64,000 bases of DNA, taken from Paragyromitra xinjiangensis. Its lineage: Eukaryota; Ascomycota; Pezizomycetes; Pezizales; Discinaceae. Within the stretch, counting starts at the first letter, position 1. Every line of letters begins with the position of its first letter. This document shows positions 20,449 through 33,456 of the stretch, piece by piece. The stretch is taken from the NCBI GenBank assembly GCA_038503065.1, contig JBCAMK010000013.1, positions 1,550,001-1,614,000 on the forward strand, written 5' to 3'. A program made the translations under genes and the position numbers. Below the pieces are notes generated by a model. That model did no database searches and was not told the DNA's origin. It saw only the letters and a list, made by a program, of their open reading frames with translations.

Positions 20449-21997
20449 ATGAAGCTCATCACTTTCTTCACCTCATTGTTACTCGCTGGTGCAATTGCAG
20501 CGCCAACGCCAGAGCCAGAATCCAGCGCCGAACTTGAGAAAAGGGCAACCTTTTCGTAAGTCTCAGCCCCTAAGCATAAATGATCATAAAGCTGAGGCGT
20601 ATTATAGGGGCTTCGCCGGGACGAACGCATACTGGCTTCCATTCTTGTCCAACGATGCTGATATCGACACAACGTTTGCCGCGTAAGTAACTACAGAGTG
20701 TCTATATTCCCTGAGTTTGATACTAACCAATTGTCTAGTATCAAAGCTGCTGGCCTAAAAGCTGTCCGCACTTGGGCTTTCAACGATGCTACTTCTTGCA
20801 ATGGAATTTATTTCCAGTGCTGGAGCAGCGGGTCCCCGGTTATCAACTACGGAAGTAACGGGTTGGGACGATTGGATGTTGTTGTTAAGACCGCTGAGAA
20901 GTATGGGATTAAATTAGTGCTTCCTATGGGTATTACTTCATCCAAGTGCTTCTTCGTTTGATTAATTACTAACCTAGCCTGATTTTAGTCAACAACTGGG
21001 GTGACTATGGTGGTATGGATGTTTGTAAGTGCCATATCAAACCCATATGCATCCTAGACCTCTTCTAATTGGAGATTAGACGTCAGCAAGCTCGGAGGCT
21101 CCGGGCACTCAAGCTTCTACACCAACGCCAAAATCCAGACTGCCTACAAGAACTATGTCTCTGTCATCGTTAACCGTTACAAAGGCTCTTCCGCCATCTT
21201 TTCTTGGCAACTCGGAAAGTAATTCACTCACTACCCAACATCCCCACCACCAAAAATGCTAACGATACCTCTACTAGTGAGCCCCGCTGCTCTGGGTGCT
21301 CAACCTCCGTGATCACAACCTGGGCTACTACTATGTCTGCCTACATCAAATCTCTCGACAGCTCCCACTACGTCTCTCTTGGTGACGAAGGTTTCTTCAA
21401 CCGTGGATCTAGCCAGACTTACCCTTACCAAGGTGGTGAGGGAGTTGACTTCGAGGCCAACTTGAGGATCTCTACGCTTGATTATGGCACTTTTCATCTT
21501 TACACTAACAGCTGGGGTCAGACTTATGATTGGGGTAACGGTTGGATTAGGTACGTTAATTGTCTATTACGGGTAGCTTCTTGGGGGGGGTGGGATCTTG
21601 CAGCTAACATTATCACCACTGTAGCGACCACGCAGCTGCTTGCAAGGCGGCTGGAAAGTCTTGTATTCTCGAGGAGTACGGTGTTCCAGAGAAGGGTACT
21701 ACTAGGACCAACGTTATCACTCAATGGCACAACACTATTAAGTCTAGTGGGCTGACCGCTGATATGTTCTGGCAATTTGTAAGACCTAAACCACTCTAAT
21801 ATTTAAGTAGCGATGGGTAACTGATATTTGCTATTAGGGATTGACTCTGTCTGGTGGGAAAACCAGCGATGATACTGTAAGTTCATTTTCTCTTGAAAGC
21901 TGCGCTTCACCGGTTCTAACTTGGCTTTTAGTATACTATCTACACTACCGATTCGAACTACCAGACGCTGGTGAAGGACTGGGCTGCGTCTCGTTAA
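20449..21997 (+). CDS. Secreted endo-beta-1,4-mannanase, GH5 family (GH5_7-like)
   Basis: Cleaves beta-1,4-mannan backbones outside the cell. Nine exons: 20449-20555, 20608-20682, 20739-20929, 20989-21024, 21080-21218, 21278-21550, 21625-21778, 21838-21876, 21932-21997; 359 aa. Signal peptide about 1-18 ([18 protein letters not shown]) and a Kex2-type LEKR site near residue 34. GH5 landmarks in order: [39 protein letters not shown] with acid/base Glu184, and ILEEYG with nucleophile Glu291, then WHNTIK and MFWQFG. All expected mannanase motifs are intact and no carbohydrate-binding module is attached. Introns are 51-74 nt and each junction restores conserved text. A TATA box lies 98 nt upstream. 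Confidence 0.92.
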
Positions 21998-22675
21998 GAT
22001 TTCTTTAGAAGTGTAGTAGTCCCCTTCAGGAAAGGAGATACAAAAAAGTTATTGAAGAGATGAGTTCTATGTGGACGCCACAGAAGTATATTCTTTTGTT
22101 GGGGTTTGAGATGTCGTGTATGATCAAAAAAATATGACGTCGACTATTCTCCGTCTCCAATCTCCTGCATATTCTAAGAACCTACACAAAAGTAAACCTT
22201 AATTACCATTACTAAACTCGTTGACTTCTGCGGCATTTGACCTTATTCCAAGCCGTTAATCTAGACAAGATCCAGCACTACTACCCAAACTTCAAGAAAA
22301 CCTCAAACCTACAGCTTTGCAGCGACTCTATAGTTACCGCACTCGTCTTTGCCACCACTTTTGTGATAGCTTTCTAGAGATTGATGCTATGATGGCTACC
22401 TTATTTCCACAATAGCCCCTTTCCCACCTGGTTCAAGCCATCCTACTTCAGACAGAACCCAGAAATAGGGGAACGTAACAAAATACACGGCTAAAAATGT
22501 ACCCGAAATAGGTGCCAGTTGCCTCGCTGTCAGACAGCATTCACCGGTTCATCTGATCCGGCTCGGTCTGTTAATAGTCACACCATACAACCAACTAGTG
22601 TTTAAGACTGGATCGTGGCCTTTGGTATGGCGGAAGGATACATCTGTGCATATTCATTGTTTCAGGTTGAGTGTG
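21998..22675. other. Intergenic downstream of the mannanase gene
   Basis: I found no gene or clear element here. It leads into a dispersed repeat. Confidence 0.5.
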
Positions 22676-23085
22676 AAGTAATAAGGTGAGATATTCGTTG
22701 CTTCTGTGGAAGGCTTGATATATTGGATAGAGAAGAAAGAAACGTAGAAGAGGCAGAAAGCCTCTGTATATATACAAGTAATCAACCAATCAGAGCCCTT
22801 CCACCATATACCTCCTGGTCAGCGCCTCCAGGCTCAAAGCAGCCTCAATTACACTGAATAGCCGCCAGAATAATCAACAGCCAAAGAAGCCCAAATTAGC
22901 AAGGAATAAGAAGAAACCTGAATAGTAGGAAAGCCTACGTATGCTATAGAAGCCTACGTAGGTGGAGGAAAGAATAGAGCCAAATATATAGAGAAAGGCC
23001 GGAAGCGGCACGAAAGGAAGTAAATATCCAACAGAGTGTCTCGTCTTTGTTCCGAGTGATATTATATGATTCACAGACTAAACCA
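22676..23085. repeat. Decayed dispersed repeat, LTR-like, copy 2
   Basis: Collinear short matches with 6845-7256: GATATTCGTTGCTTCTG, GGATAGAGAAG, TATATATAC, AAGAAACCTG, GAATAGAGCCAAATAT, GGAAGTAAATATCC and GAGTGATATTATATGA. The last motif recurs at about 18410-18430 (GGGTGATATTATATGA). No coding sequence. Confidence 0.4.
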
Positions 23086-25963
23086 ACACCTTGGCGCCAC
23101 CTTCGTGCACACCGGCTTCCGTCACAAACAACGGTACTATTACTGAGGGAAGGCGGGGTGTTTTAAGCTGGGTTCTTAAACTAGTGCTGAAGCTGGTTAC
23201 GGATAGTAAGTGAGCTCCTACCACCTACCAAATTGAGCACACTGGATATATAAGGTATTAGCTTTTACTGCATTATGGAGCGCATGTATAGATAACCGAG
23301 CTAGTTAGCTATTAGTGAATACTCGTTACCGAAAATCTCGAACAGGAGGGTTCAGACGCAACCTTAAACGATCATCTTTTTAGGTATCTAATCCTTCTAG
23401 GACCTAGTACATGCCGTATTATTGAGCACGACCTGGCCGGGCGGTTTGAAACTGGTCTTAACAAAATTATCTTGTGAGTTGCCTTGGAGTATTGGGGATC
23501 GGTTCCCGAATACAGGTGCTTTATTTAAATCTTGTTTAGCCTGGTTGTGTCTAATATGGACAAGATACACGGTATTAACAATGTTTAACAGTTTCTTAAG
23601 CATCAGTCTCAGGCTATACTAAGTCGTAAAGCTTAAAAATATTCTCGGAATTAGCTACTCCGGGTAGTTTGAGACGCATCAGAGTATTCTAGATCTACGG
23701 CTCCTGAATGCTCTAATGTATGACAATAAAAGCAGCCACTGCATGAATGAAATGATGCTGCCGTGCGAGCCCAAATTGTGCAACTGCTATCTTAGCTATC
23801 CCTGGAACTGGGCGCCAGAAATCAGTCGCAGAAGCGATCGTTGAGACGGGAGTACCTTAAATTACAACAAAAGCTTATCAAAATAAGAAATTTCAGCAAT
23901 CAAGCCCCAAGGTCTAAGACTCCTGAAAAAGCGGGAGAGAGAGTTTACTCTCTCAGCTGTTCGAGTAGTCTGGATGTCAATGCACTCGCCCTAATTGGGT
24001 ACCCTGAACCTTCGATTAGTTTTGACTTCATGGGGCCCGGGACGGGAGGGTTTAGTGGCCCTACTCAGTGGAAATTCTAAGTCATACCATTTAACTGACG
24101 ATTTCGAATTCCTGAAACCCCCAACTGTTACACTGTTACACCTATTTTTCATAAATCATGATACCTGTTTCCTTGCAATTGTGACTACCCGTGCTGCGGT
24201 CGAGGCCTCGAGCTAGTGCTTCGTCAGTTGGAAACAAGGCTGGTAAAAGTCAATCATGAGCTCAAGATACTTCATGTCTCAAAATCCCCACGTTAAGCCT
24301 TTTTAACCATAGACATACCCTGTCTCGTCTATTGACACTCAGAAATCCCCCATTCAACTACCCTTTGGTAAATTTTAAGGTCTTGAACGCTATGAACCAG
24401 AATTCAGTGTTCACAGAATGATGAAAGTTCCTGCTAATGAAAACCCCCATTTAAGGGATGCCAGAGCTGTAGCAGTGAAAACGGCAAGTCAATAAGGACA
24501 TTGTACCAGAAAAAGCAAAGAAAGAGATAGATCGTAGAGCATATATACGCTAGAGATAAGTAGCACACGAGTAGCACACAGGTAGCACACAAGTAGCACG
24601 CAACAAGAGATAAGAAGCGAGTCAGTCTACAATACCTTAATCTGGAGACGCCGGAGCAAACCCGAGTCTTCACCATGACGGGATCTATCTCTGATCTACG
24701 CCGGATCCGACAAGGAACTCAATTACCGAGACATCGGGATGACGGCATTGATCTCGGACAATTGGTTGACCGGTAAAAACGACTAGATGACTGTATCATT
24801 GATGCTTATTGGTCATATAGATGATTCGACGCCACTTTAACTCTCGTGCGGACGGGGCTCGAGCGTTACGTAGCTTGGCGGGCTCGGTTACGTTTACCGT
24901 GAGATGGCGGCTGCCTGAGTAGCCTAAACCTGTGACGCCCCCGCCGCTGATGGCGGACGTGCCGAATTGTGTGTATTACCCCTCCGAATCTCCAAGATAA
25001 GGGCGGATTCTCGGGCATAACGGCGGTTTGCACGCTGTTTTCTAGAGTTGATAATCTTCATGTAAGTACTAATATATAGGTAATCTCAACTGGGTACCTT
25101 ATAATTAATACTCTGTAGGGACGTACGCATAGATTATCGCTATTAATTAACGTATTCTAACGATATAATAATACGCCACTATATAACCACCAGTGCCAGG
25201 TTCCGTAATATAGGTCGATTACGGAAGGGATAGTTCATAAAATCATACTGGGATGAAGCCTGTATTGTACTTTAGCTACCCACAATCCCTAGAGTACCGA
25301 CGTAACTCTAGAGTATCAATTTAGAGTGACAGTGCCACAACCGAAGCCATCGGCCATCTCTTCCACCGAGTGCGGGAGGAATTTCAAAGGAAAGTGTAAT
25401 AATGGAGCCTAGGTGTCTAGTAAACACATGTGCAATCCACCCAAGTGTTAAACTCCCTGTGACTCTAGCGTGATTCTATATGTACTGATTTCTAATAGGT
25501 CTATCATGAGACGAAAATCTCTCCCGCTGTCATAATCCAGTTTCAACTTTCTAGGAACCCCCAAGAAAAAGGGGGATCTGATCGTCAACATCTAAATCAT
25601 AGCCTAAACTCGCGAAGAAAAAAGTATGCAGGTTCCTCGGTTTCAGTAATCCAAGACAACCGGGCCCCTGGGTGGAAAGTGTTCCTTACGAGTGATGTCT
25701 CTTTAGAAATCTCGCCCCCCCCCGATTCTGCAGAATTGTGTGCCTGGTTTTTTGGTACTACACTAAAGCATATGCCAGGGCCGTAACTAGCGTGAACGAA
25801 AATCAGCATTTATCCTCACCGAGTGATATATGTAGCTCGAGGGCCCCCGCGTAGCGCCATATCGGGGGTCGTGAATGGGTCATTGCTGGAATTCCTCGAC
25901 ACTCTTTTCCCTTTTTCAATCTGAGATCAATTAAGGTATTGGTGAGAGGCGATCAAACGCACC
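23086..25963. other. Gene-poor interval, probably decayed repeats
   Basis: No frame resembles a known protein. AT-rich around 25050-25260. Four imperfect 11-nt units of AGTAGCACACA run from 24550 to 24600. The frame starting MTGSISDLRR at 24674 stops after 33 codons; I cannot assign it. Confidence 0.5.
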
Positions 25964-27406
25964 ATGGCGACAACTTTCCCAGCACCAAACTATGTCAATC
26001 CCGAGACTAGAGTCCCCCAGCTTCTCGGGGTGCAGATCAGTCTGACTACAGTTGCGTTTCTCATTGTTCTCGGGAGAATCTTCACTAGAGTGAAGATTGT
26101 GGGTTTCTGGGGTGTAGATGATGTTGCTATTTCAGTGGGGATGGTAAGTATAGTTACTTCATGAAAATTGTAATATACAGATGATTGATTTTGCGTGCAG
26201 GTTATGGCGATTGTTGAAACCACTCTTGGTTGCATGGGTACGTACTTCGCGATGCCTCGAGCCATGACCATTTTGCAAAACCTGACGTGCGATTCCCTTA
26301 GCTACGAGGTACGGTACAGGTCTCCACATCTGGGATGTACCGCCAAACCTGTCACTAGCACCAGCTCTCAAGGTGAGTTGAATCCGCTAGCTGCGCTATC
26401 AAATATTTTGTTTGACCATCTGAATTGGATCGCAAAGATGTCATTCGTTGTTCAAATCCTATACATGCCCATTCTTTTAACGACAAAAATCTCAATCCTA
26501 TTATTCTACTTTCGCCTGTCCCCCAACCCTCTCTACAAAAAAGTCGTCAAGATCGTCTTATGCTTTTCGGTAGCGTTTGGTATCGCAGTGACAGGCGCAG
26601 ACATATTTCAGTGCACTCCAGTGGCATTTATGTTTGACTCTACGATTCCTGGCGGAAAGTGTATCAACCAGATGTTATTCTTCAAATCCACCGCGATAAT
26701 TAATATTATCAACGACTTTGTGGTCTTTGTTCTGCCGTTGCCTACGTTATGGAAGCTAAAGCTTCCGAATGTGCAGAAGGTGGCTTTGTGCTTTATTCTT
26801 TCCTTAGGTGTTTTGTAGGTTTAATCTTCATACCACTTACTGATGGCTGTACTGACTTTCATACAAAGCGTTTGTATTGCTAGTTGTCTTCGTCTTAGCC
26901 TTTTATTCCGGCTTTCGGAAACCAATGACATTACCTGTAAGTCTAATGCTTAAGCCCCCCCACTTGTGTGCATACTGAACACTATCCAAGGGTTCGGAGT
27001 TGATCTTTCCAACTGGTCCTGTATTGAATACAACGTCGGTATAATATGCGCCTCTCTCCCAGCACTCAAGCCCTTGATGAGCCGTCTTCTACCCACCGTA
27101 TTCGGGCGGTCAACCACTGGTAGTGCCGGAAATAGTGCATTCATTGGATCCGCAAGGAAGTCCGGTAACATGTATGCTTTGGGGTCCGTTGGTGATCGCG
27201 AGCACTATCGAGGTGCGGGCGACTTTTCAAAGCCAGATTATGGTGTTGTTGTGTCAGGGCGGAAGCCGGATGATCTCAAGGATAATGAAAGTGAGGAACA
27301 TATCATTAATTATGGGGCGCAAGGTATTACGAAGACGATGGATATCATGGTAGATGTGGAGGAGAGGAGTAGGAGTGGGTCAAGTGTACGAGAAAATCAA
27401 GTATAG
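25964..27406 (+). CDS. PTH11-like rhodopsin-fold integral membrane protein
   Basis: A seven-helix plasma-membrane protein of the fungal rhodopsin-domain family, which includes PTH11-like sensors. Exons: 25964-26143, 26201-26237, 26320-26372, 26438-26814, 26869-26936, 26991-27406; 376 aa. Family text is rebuilt at each junction: GLHIWDVPP after intron 2, then MSFVVQILYMPILLTTKISI, FQCTPVAFMFDSTIPGGKC, LPLPTLWKLKLPNVQKVAL, GVFVCIASCLRLSLLF, DITWFGVDLSNWSCIEYN and VGIICASLPALKPLMSRL. The Cys-containing loops and the GGKC motif are as expected. A polar cytoplasmic tail of about 100 residues follows helix 7. No CFEM domain precedes the helices. Ligand unknown. Confidence 0.85.
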
Positions 27407-28766
27407 TTAGTGAGTGTATTGCATTGGTAGATGTAGTGGAGCTTTGTTCCTCATCGTAGCCGAAATTATGTTGTTTTGAGCCTGAAGTCCCGTGTGATAT
27501 AGGGAAACTAGCATAATAATAGTATCTTTTGATAGATGTATTTGGACCAAGTACACGATCTGCGAGATGCACAGTAGATTTTTTTAGTTGAACGTACGTA
27601 CGTAGTCTCCATTGCCGCTCTATCCGGTAATTAAACAATTCAATAGATGGTAGATATAGATCTATATGGCCTTCAAGTGGCCTGGGGTTGTCTCATGGAA
27701 TGGCCGGACCGTGGCCGGCAACTCAATTACCACATAACCACATGTAACTCAAATCCCTGAACAAAACAAGCAATGTTAACGCAAGGCAGGCTTTGATTTA
27801 AACAGTAAAAGGGGCTCGAGGAGATTTCATTACGCTATATTCCACATGCACGCATACATGTACCATTGGAATACTGTAGAAGCTCGAAAAATTCGGTATC
27901 TCAGCGCAGAGGGTTTTAAGCTCGTCGCTAGTTTGTAAAAGAAATTCCTGAGGCTTAAGCAAGGTCTTGTCTAAGAATATTCTAGGAAGTACTTAAACCA
28001 ATCTGAGCTAGACCAAGGTAGCATCGGGTAACGGAGATACTGAATTTTTCAAGTTTCTACGGTAGTTGATAACGATTCGGGGGATTTTCTTGAAGACGAA
28101 TGCCGTTTAGATCAACTCTGAGCACGGACTGCAAGTCTCAGACATGAAGGATGAGAAATCTTCTTCCTGGTTGCAGAGCCGAAGATTATTTCATCGCTTC
28201 CAGATGAGATGAGACATGCAGATGCACACAATCGAATATGCGAGCTCAAGGAGGCCCAAGAGCGGACGGAGGAGCAGCACTAGCATCGTAGCGAATTTGA
28301 ACCATGTGTCGATTGGAGTTCTTGAAAATTGAAAGGGATCGTGACCTTGGTGGACTGCTCTATTATTTTACGGGAGGGAGATTTGAATGATTAGGGTATG
28401 AATGATTTCCGCCGGAGAGCTCCGGTTGATAGTAGTACTCCATTCCGGAACCTCGGAACCCCTCGCGTGGATGTGTGTGGGGCTAGGCGCCACCAACGGT
28501 ACGGTGTTTGTTTCCCGAGCCCAGGTATTCGGAAGAGGTGATGGTGTTAGACGGGTAGAATGTGCCCGTACCCTAAGAGTACGAAAGCTAAAAAAAACCA
28601 AAACCGGCTGGTTCGTAAGACATTGGCAAAACGCCATGTCGAGCAAGCGAATCTCCAGATGCCTTGTCATGAACCTCTCGGATGAAAATACCTATGTGAA
28701 TCTCCCTGGAGGTTGCACAATAACAATAATTGTAAATATTAAACCCTCTCGATCGTCAAGGGGCCA
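27407..28766. other. Intergenic, no gene seen
   Basis: No supported coding sequence. The 168-aa plus-strand frame at 28402-28908 runs through a dispersed repeat and has no recognisable domain, so I treat it as chance. Confidence 0.5.
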
Positions 28767-28846
28767 TATCTACTGTAGGCTCGTTCCCATCCCCTACTGC
28801 CTACGGTGTGTAGCAACCTTCGGTAATGGGGCTGGGCACGAGACTA
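28767..28846. repeat. Dispersed repeat, copy 2
   Basis: Its reverse complement carries TAGTCTCGTGCCCAGCCCC, ACACCGTAGGCAGTAGGGG and GGGAACGAGCCTAC in the same order as 18268-18349. The flanking sequences of the two copies are unrelated, which sets the repeat at about 80 bp. Confidence 0.6.
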
Positions 28847-29690
28847 GGCCATATCCCCTATCGATATCAGGCTTTTGCAACGAGGGTACCGGCATCACAG
28901 CTGTCTGAAGAGTTTAGGGGTGAATACCTTGCTCCTCGCTTTCCTAGCCCAAGATTCAGACGGCATGGAGACTTTTCGGTCCCCCGAACCCTTCACAAAA
29001 CGCATGATGTTTTGGTGTCTAAGCCTCAACTCATCTGGTAGAGTACGCTCAATATATCTATGTAGAAATGCTATCAGCTGATTGACCAGTAATCTGATCA
29101 GGGGGGCCCACCACCTCTCTCACCTCTGGCTAGACTATTGTCTGTCCTGAAATTTCCACAGCAAGGTGCTCGCACTTTAGTTTGTGAGATTGTTATGGTA
29201 TTGTTGTTTAGGTTGAGCGTCATTGCGTACGCAACGATGCCAAGTACACATTGAACTCCATTAGCTTACGTAGCTACTAAAGGTTCAGGGTACCGTGGCG
29301 ACTATGGCGCCAAATTCAAATTGAGTGAAATGTCTAAACCCTTAGACGAGGAATATACTAAAAAGGGACCAATCACTGCCCCTTAGATACGAAAGTGGAG
29401 GCACATCTTTGGAGTACGTACTCAGACGCTTGACTTGATCCACTCTAGTCTTTACTCGTTACCAGTAGTGTAGCATCTAGGTTTAATACAAGGGGACTTG
29501 CATTTTCTCCCAAAGTAGATATCAGTGTTACCACTCCTACGCAAAACGAAGATTCAACTGAACTCCAAGCGAGTGTGATATTTTCAAGCAAGCGTAAGGA
29601 TCAAGCGGCAGACAAACTCGGAATCTGAACAGCCGAGGGAGACGCTGTTCATATCCCTGCTCCACGTGGGATTCACGCGTGGCCCCCTTG
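28847..29690. other. Intergenic upstream of the FAD oxidase gene
   Basis: No gene or element recognised. Confidence 0.5.
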
Positions 29691-29696
29691 TATAAA
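29691..29696 (+). promoter_or_regulatory. TATA box of the FAD oxidase gene
   Basis: TATAAA lies 153 nt before the ATG at 29844, followed by a pyrimidine-rich leader. Plausible core promoter element. Confidence 0.4.
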
Positions 29697-29843
29697 CGGT
29701 ATATATTCTTCTTGGAATCTGCCACATAGAGAACTCTTCACTCACTGCGGCGGCCATTAATCCTACCTCCCCCCCATTTCCCTTCTAAATCCCGAGTTCA
29801 CCCATCACCGTATTACCCGTAGTCGATTCATTCATTAGCCATT

Positions 29844-31822
29844 ATGGCGTTCATTCGTTACACACCACTGCTCTTCAGCATTTTTACTTCCTTTTTAGAT
29901 ACTGCCTCAGCTGCTGCAGTCCACCAAATCCGCAGTACACCTCAATGCAAAGTGTCACCGGCCGATGCAGCTTGGCCATCAGCTTCCGACTGGGCTGCTT
30001 TGAACACGACTGTTTCTGGAAGGTTGATTAAAGTTGTTCCATTGGCTTCAGCTTGCTATGCACCAAATTATAATGAAACCGAGTGCGAATATGTCTCGAA
30101 TAATTGGATGTCAGCGGCTTTGCATGTGGATGGTAGTTACATGAATTCTAGTTGTTCTGCATATGATTGGGATCTAACTCTTGGGTTATAGATCCGGCTT
30201 CGATAATGGCTCCGATCTTCTCAAATAATACTTGTTTACCAACAACGGATCCTACTGTTGCGGGCACTGGCGCTTGTACTCTTGGATATTACCCATCCTA
30301 CGCTATTAATGTAAGTAAAGGATTAGAAATAGAGCAAAATAGTATATGACTGATGACCCCGTCTTGTAGGTGTCTGATTACACCCATGTGCAGGCTGGTA
30401 TCAACTTTGCGCGCACAAAGAATATCAGACTGGTTGTCAAAAATACCGGACATGATTTCTTAGGAAAGTACGTATCTATTACTAAACCAAATCCCCCCAA
30501 TTAAGCAATTACTAACAAGTAATTCTAATAGGAGCACTGCACATGGAGCGTTGTCTCTTTGGACCCACAACCTGAAGGACATTACCTTTATTAATTCTTA
30601 CTCTGAGCCTCTCCTCTTATACAAAGGCCCAGCTGCAAAAGTCGGTGCCGGTATCGAAGTCCAAGAAGCTTATGCCGCTGGCAATGCCAAAGGGGTTATG
30701 TTCGTCGGTGGTGAACAGAAGACTGTCGGTTTCATGGGAGGCTATACCCAAGGAGGTGGTCACTCACCTCTCTCTTCGAAATACGGTATGGCAGCAGACC
30801 AAGTTCTTGCTATGGAAGTCGTCACAGCCGACGGTAGCTTCAAGAAAGTTGGTCCCCTTACCAATCCTGACCTTTTCTGGGCTCTTCGAGGTGGAGGAGG
30901 AGGAACATTCGCTGTTGTTATTAGTATGACCGTTAAGACACACCCAGACGTCCCGGTTACTACTCTACCGTTGACTTTCACTTCCACCGACCCGCAGAAG
31001 TTCTGGAGTGCTATGACTGCATTCCATCAAGTTCTTCCTAGTCTTGCGGATGAAGGCATTTACACGTATTACATGACTAGCAACACTACCCTGACATGTA
31101 TTCCCATGTTTGCACCTGATATGAATGTTGCCACCCTCAATGGCCTTCTTGCAGGTTTCTACTCCACCCTCAAGACCCTCGGTGTCGCTTACAATGCCAC
31201 TGCCACTCAACACACTGGGTTCTATGACGCTTGGTTCAATTCGTTCGGTCCTGAGCCTGCTGGTCTTCAGTCTGGAACTATCTCTCGTCTTGTTCCCAGA
31301 ACTGTCCTCAAGAAGAACACCTCCGGTGTTATAGGCTACCTTCAACATCTCACCAACATGGGTCAGATTGTTGTTGGATTCAGCATCCAGCCTGAGCAAA
31401 AAGCAGGAGCACTCATGAGCCTTAACGCCGTCAACCCTGCATGGAGAGTCAACGGTCTTCATGTCATTACTGGTGAGCCCTAAAATCGAAACTAAGACTG
31501 GATTATGCAAAGATTCTAATCATTTTTATGTGTAGGTTATGTTATCCCTGCCACCTATACACCAGCAGAGGTCGATGCTCTTCGCGATGAATGGGTGACC
31601 GATCATCTTTCCATCATCCAGAATATTACCCCTGGGGCCGGAGCCTATCTTTCTGAGGCTGCCGTCAACGAGCCTAACTTCCAGCAATCTTTTTACGGCT
31701 CTCACTATCCTGGCCTCTATGTCGTTAAGCAGCTGCGTGATCCTAGTGGCTTGTTCTATGCCAGGACTGGTGTTGGAAGCGAGGACTGGACCGAAACAAA
31801 TGGTGTTTTGTGCAAGGCCTAG
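29844..31822 (+). CDS. Secreted FAD-linked oxidoreductase, BBE-like (VAO/PCMH family)
   Basis: Oxidises an alcohol, sugar or secondary metabolite with a covalently bound FAD, releasing hydrogen peroxide. Exons: 29844-30132, 30192-30310, 30370-30467, 30532-31472, 31536-31822; 577 aa. A signal peptide ends near SAAAV (about residue 25). The FAD-binding PCMH domain includes RLVVKNTGHDFLGKSTAHG, where His164 is the likely flavin-linking residue, then GVMFVGGEQKTVGFMGGYTQ and GGGHSPLSSKYGMAADQ. The second attachment Cys of bicovalent members is not seen in this GGGHSPLSSKYG stretch. The C-terminal BBE segment ends with PNFQQSFYGSHYPGL and VKQLRDPSGLFYARTGVGSEDW. Many family members are in metabolite clusters, but no cluster partner is next to this one. 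Substrate unknown. Confidence 0.88.
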
Positions 31823-33456
31823 TGCAATGTAGGCTTGGTAGAAATTCCCTTAGGTCTTCGGTGCAAAATAGCTAAGTTGGATACATATGTAATATTTAAT
31901 ATCATTGCCCTTATCTCTGATGTAGTATTGCATGTTTCTTTTTGAGTGTTCGAGTGATTTTTGATGGAGGGGTATATACGCGACCTCCTGAGAACTCTGC
32001 AAAATTGGCGGTAAAGTACTATCTTTATGATATAAGGTCTCCTTAATATTGCGTCAAACCCTAAGTAGGCATAATATGTGATTAGCAAAATGAAATCAGC
32101 CCAGCTGCAGGCATCGGTATCCCATGGCCAGCCGCGACAGCCACATAGTATTGAATAAGCGGCTCGCGTGGGGGAGCTTGAAGCTAGGTATCAATTGATG
32201 CAGTAAATAATACCGTGTGCTGCAGCTAGGATCTATATGGTGGGTCTGGTGCAGGGTTCGGTTCATGATCGAGATTAGGGTTGCTGGGGGATCAATGTTG
32301 TCGTTTAGGGTAGATGAGCGAACGAGGGTAGTCTGCATCGATCGAGGGGCTCACTTTATTTCAATTTGGAATAAATCAAACGATACACACACATGCCGAC
32401 ATCGACTAAGCTGTGGCACTATGATATATCTACCCAAAAATAGTGGGTTTATGGAATTGAAATCATCTTCCGTTCGCGGGAGTCGAGATCCGCTCCACCA
32501 TTACACCCTTCATGGACCCCTATCTATATGTCATTAACAAGAAAGAAGAAAGGAAAGGGGAGTCCTGGATTTTATTGTAACAAACACTCAATCCGATTAT
32601 GTGTTGCGAAGCCGAGCGCGAGCCACCAAGCCAAAGGAAGCACCACCGGAACTCCTGTACGAAAGACAGCCCTTAGGCAGCAGCTTCATACCAGCATGCA
32701 TATCGCAGCTAACGCTGCCTTCACCTCTCCCCTTGCGGAGGCAAATAATCGGGATCACGGAACTGGCCTAGAGAGGGTCGGGTGGGAAACGCAAAACCAT
32801 AAGGAAAAAACTGGAGAGGAATGTCTCACTGGCCAACCGACCAAGCTCACTCCTACGACCTTTAGTCACCACCTTATCGAAAATGTGGGGTAAAAAAACC
32901 AGCGGGTTGCTAAGATCTAATCGTGAGATAAATAACTGTTGTAAGTCATCACTTCTAACTATTCGGTCTTAAACTTCAGTATTCTATCTAGACTGAGTTG
33001 ACGAAGGAACTAATACACACTCTGTGCTGTTAGCTACTGTTGGGGATTCTTCCCATGCCTTTCTTCATCGAGTTGCTCTCAATTTCATCAATTTCTCTCA
33101 AATGTCTCAAATGTTTCCCCGATCAATCAGTCTTACTAAACCATATCGATATCTCGCCGGATCAGGTCCAAATACCTCAACAACGCTGCATGTGTACAGA
33201 GGTGCTTCCGAGATTTAAGCTCGTGGACTATTCTGCTGCCTAATACAAGCGCTTTTGTGGGTTTCTTGGCTCTACCGCAGCAACTAAAGTTTGCCAACAA
33301 GGCTGAGGAGGCCAAGCCTCAATATCATGTGATAATTCGTTCATAAGAGCCTGACGGTCACCTCCGACTCATGAGTCGAGCTTCAGAAGAGTCTTTTTGA
33401 AAGGAGATACCGATTAAACCACTGTCAACAAATAAGACTTAATTGAAGAATCAAAG
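31823..33456. other. Intergenic, no gene seen
   Basis: Short frames only. Minus-strand sequence near 32460-32515 (GGGTGTAATGGTGGAGCGGA) looks like a tRNA D-arm but the rest does not fold. Confidence 0.5.

Noticed and set aside
24434..24780. Possible LTR retrotransposon 5' end with short gag start (MTGSISDLRR).
   Set aside because: The frame stops after 33 codons and I found no matching second LTR, primer-binding site or pol sequence.
28402..28908. A 168-aa plus-strand frame.
   Set aside because: It runs through a dispersed repeat, has no domain and no matching splice or leader signals.
32455..32520. A possible tRNA on the minus strand (GGGTGTAATGGTGGAGCGGA).
   Set aside because: A D-arm-like start is present, but the anticodon and T stems do not pair and the acceptor ends do not match.
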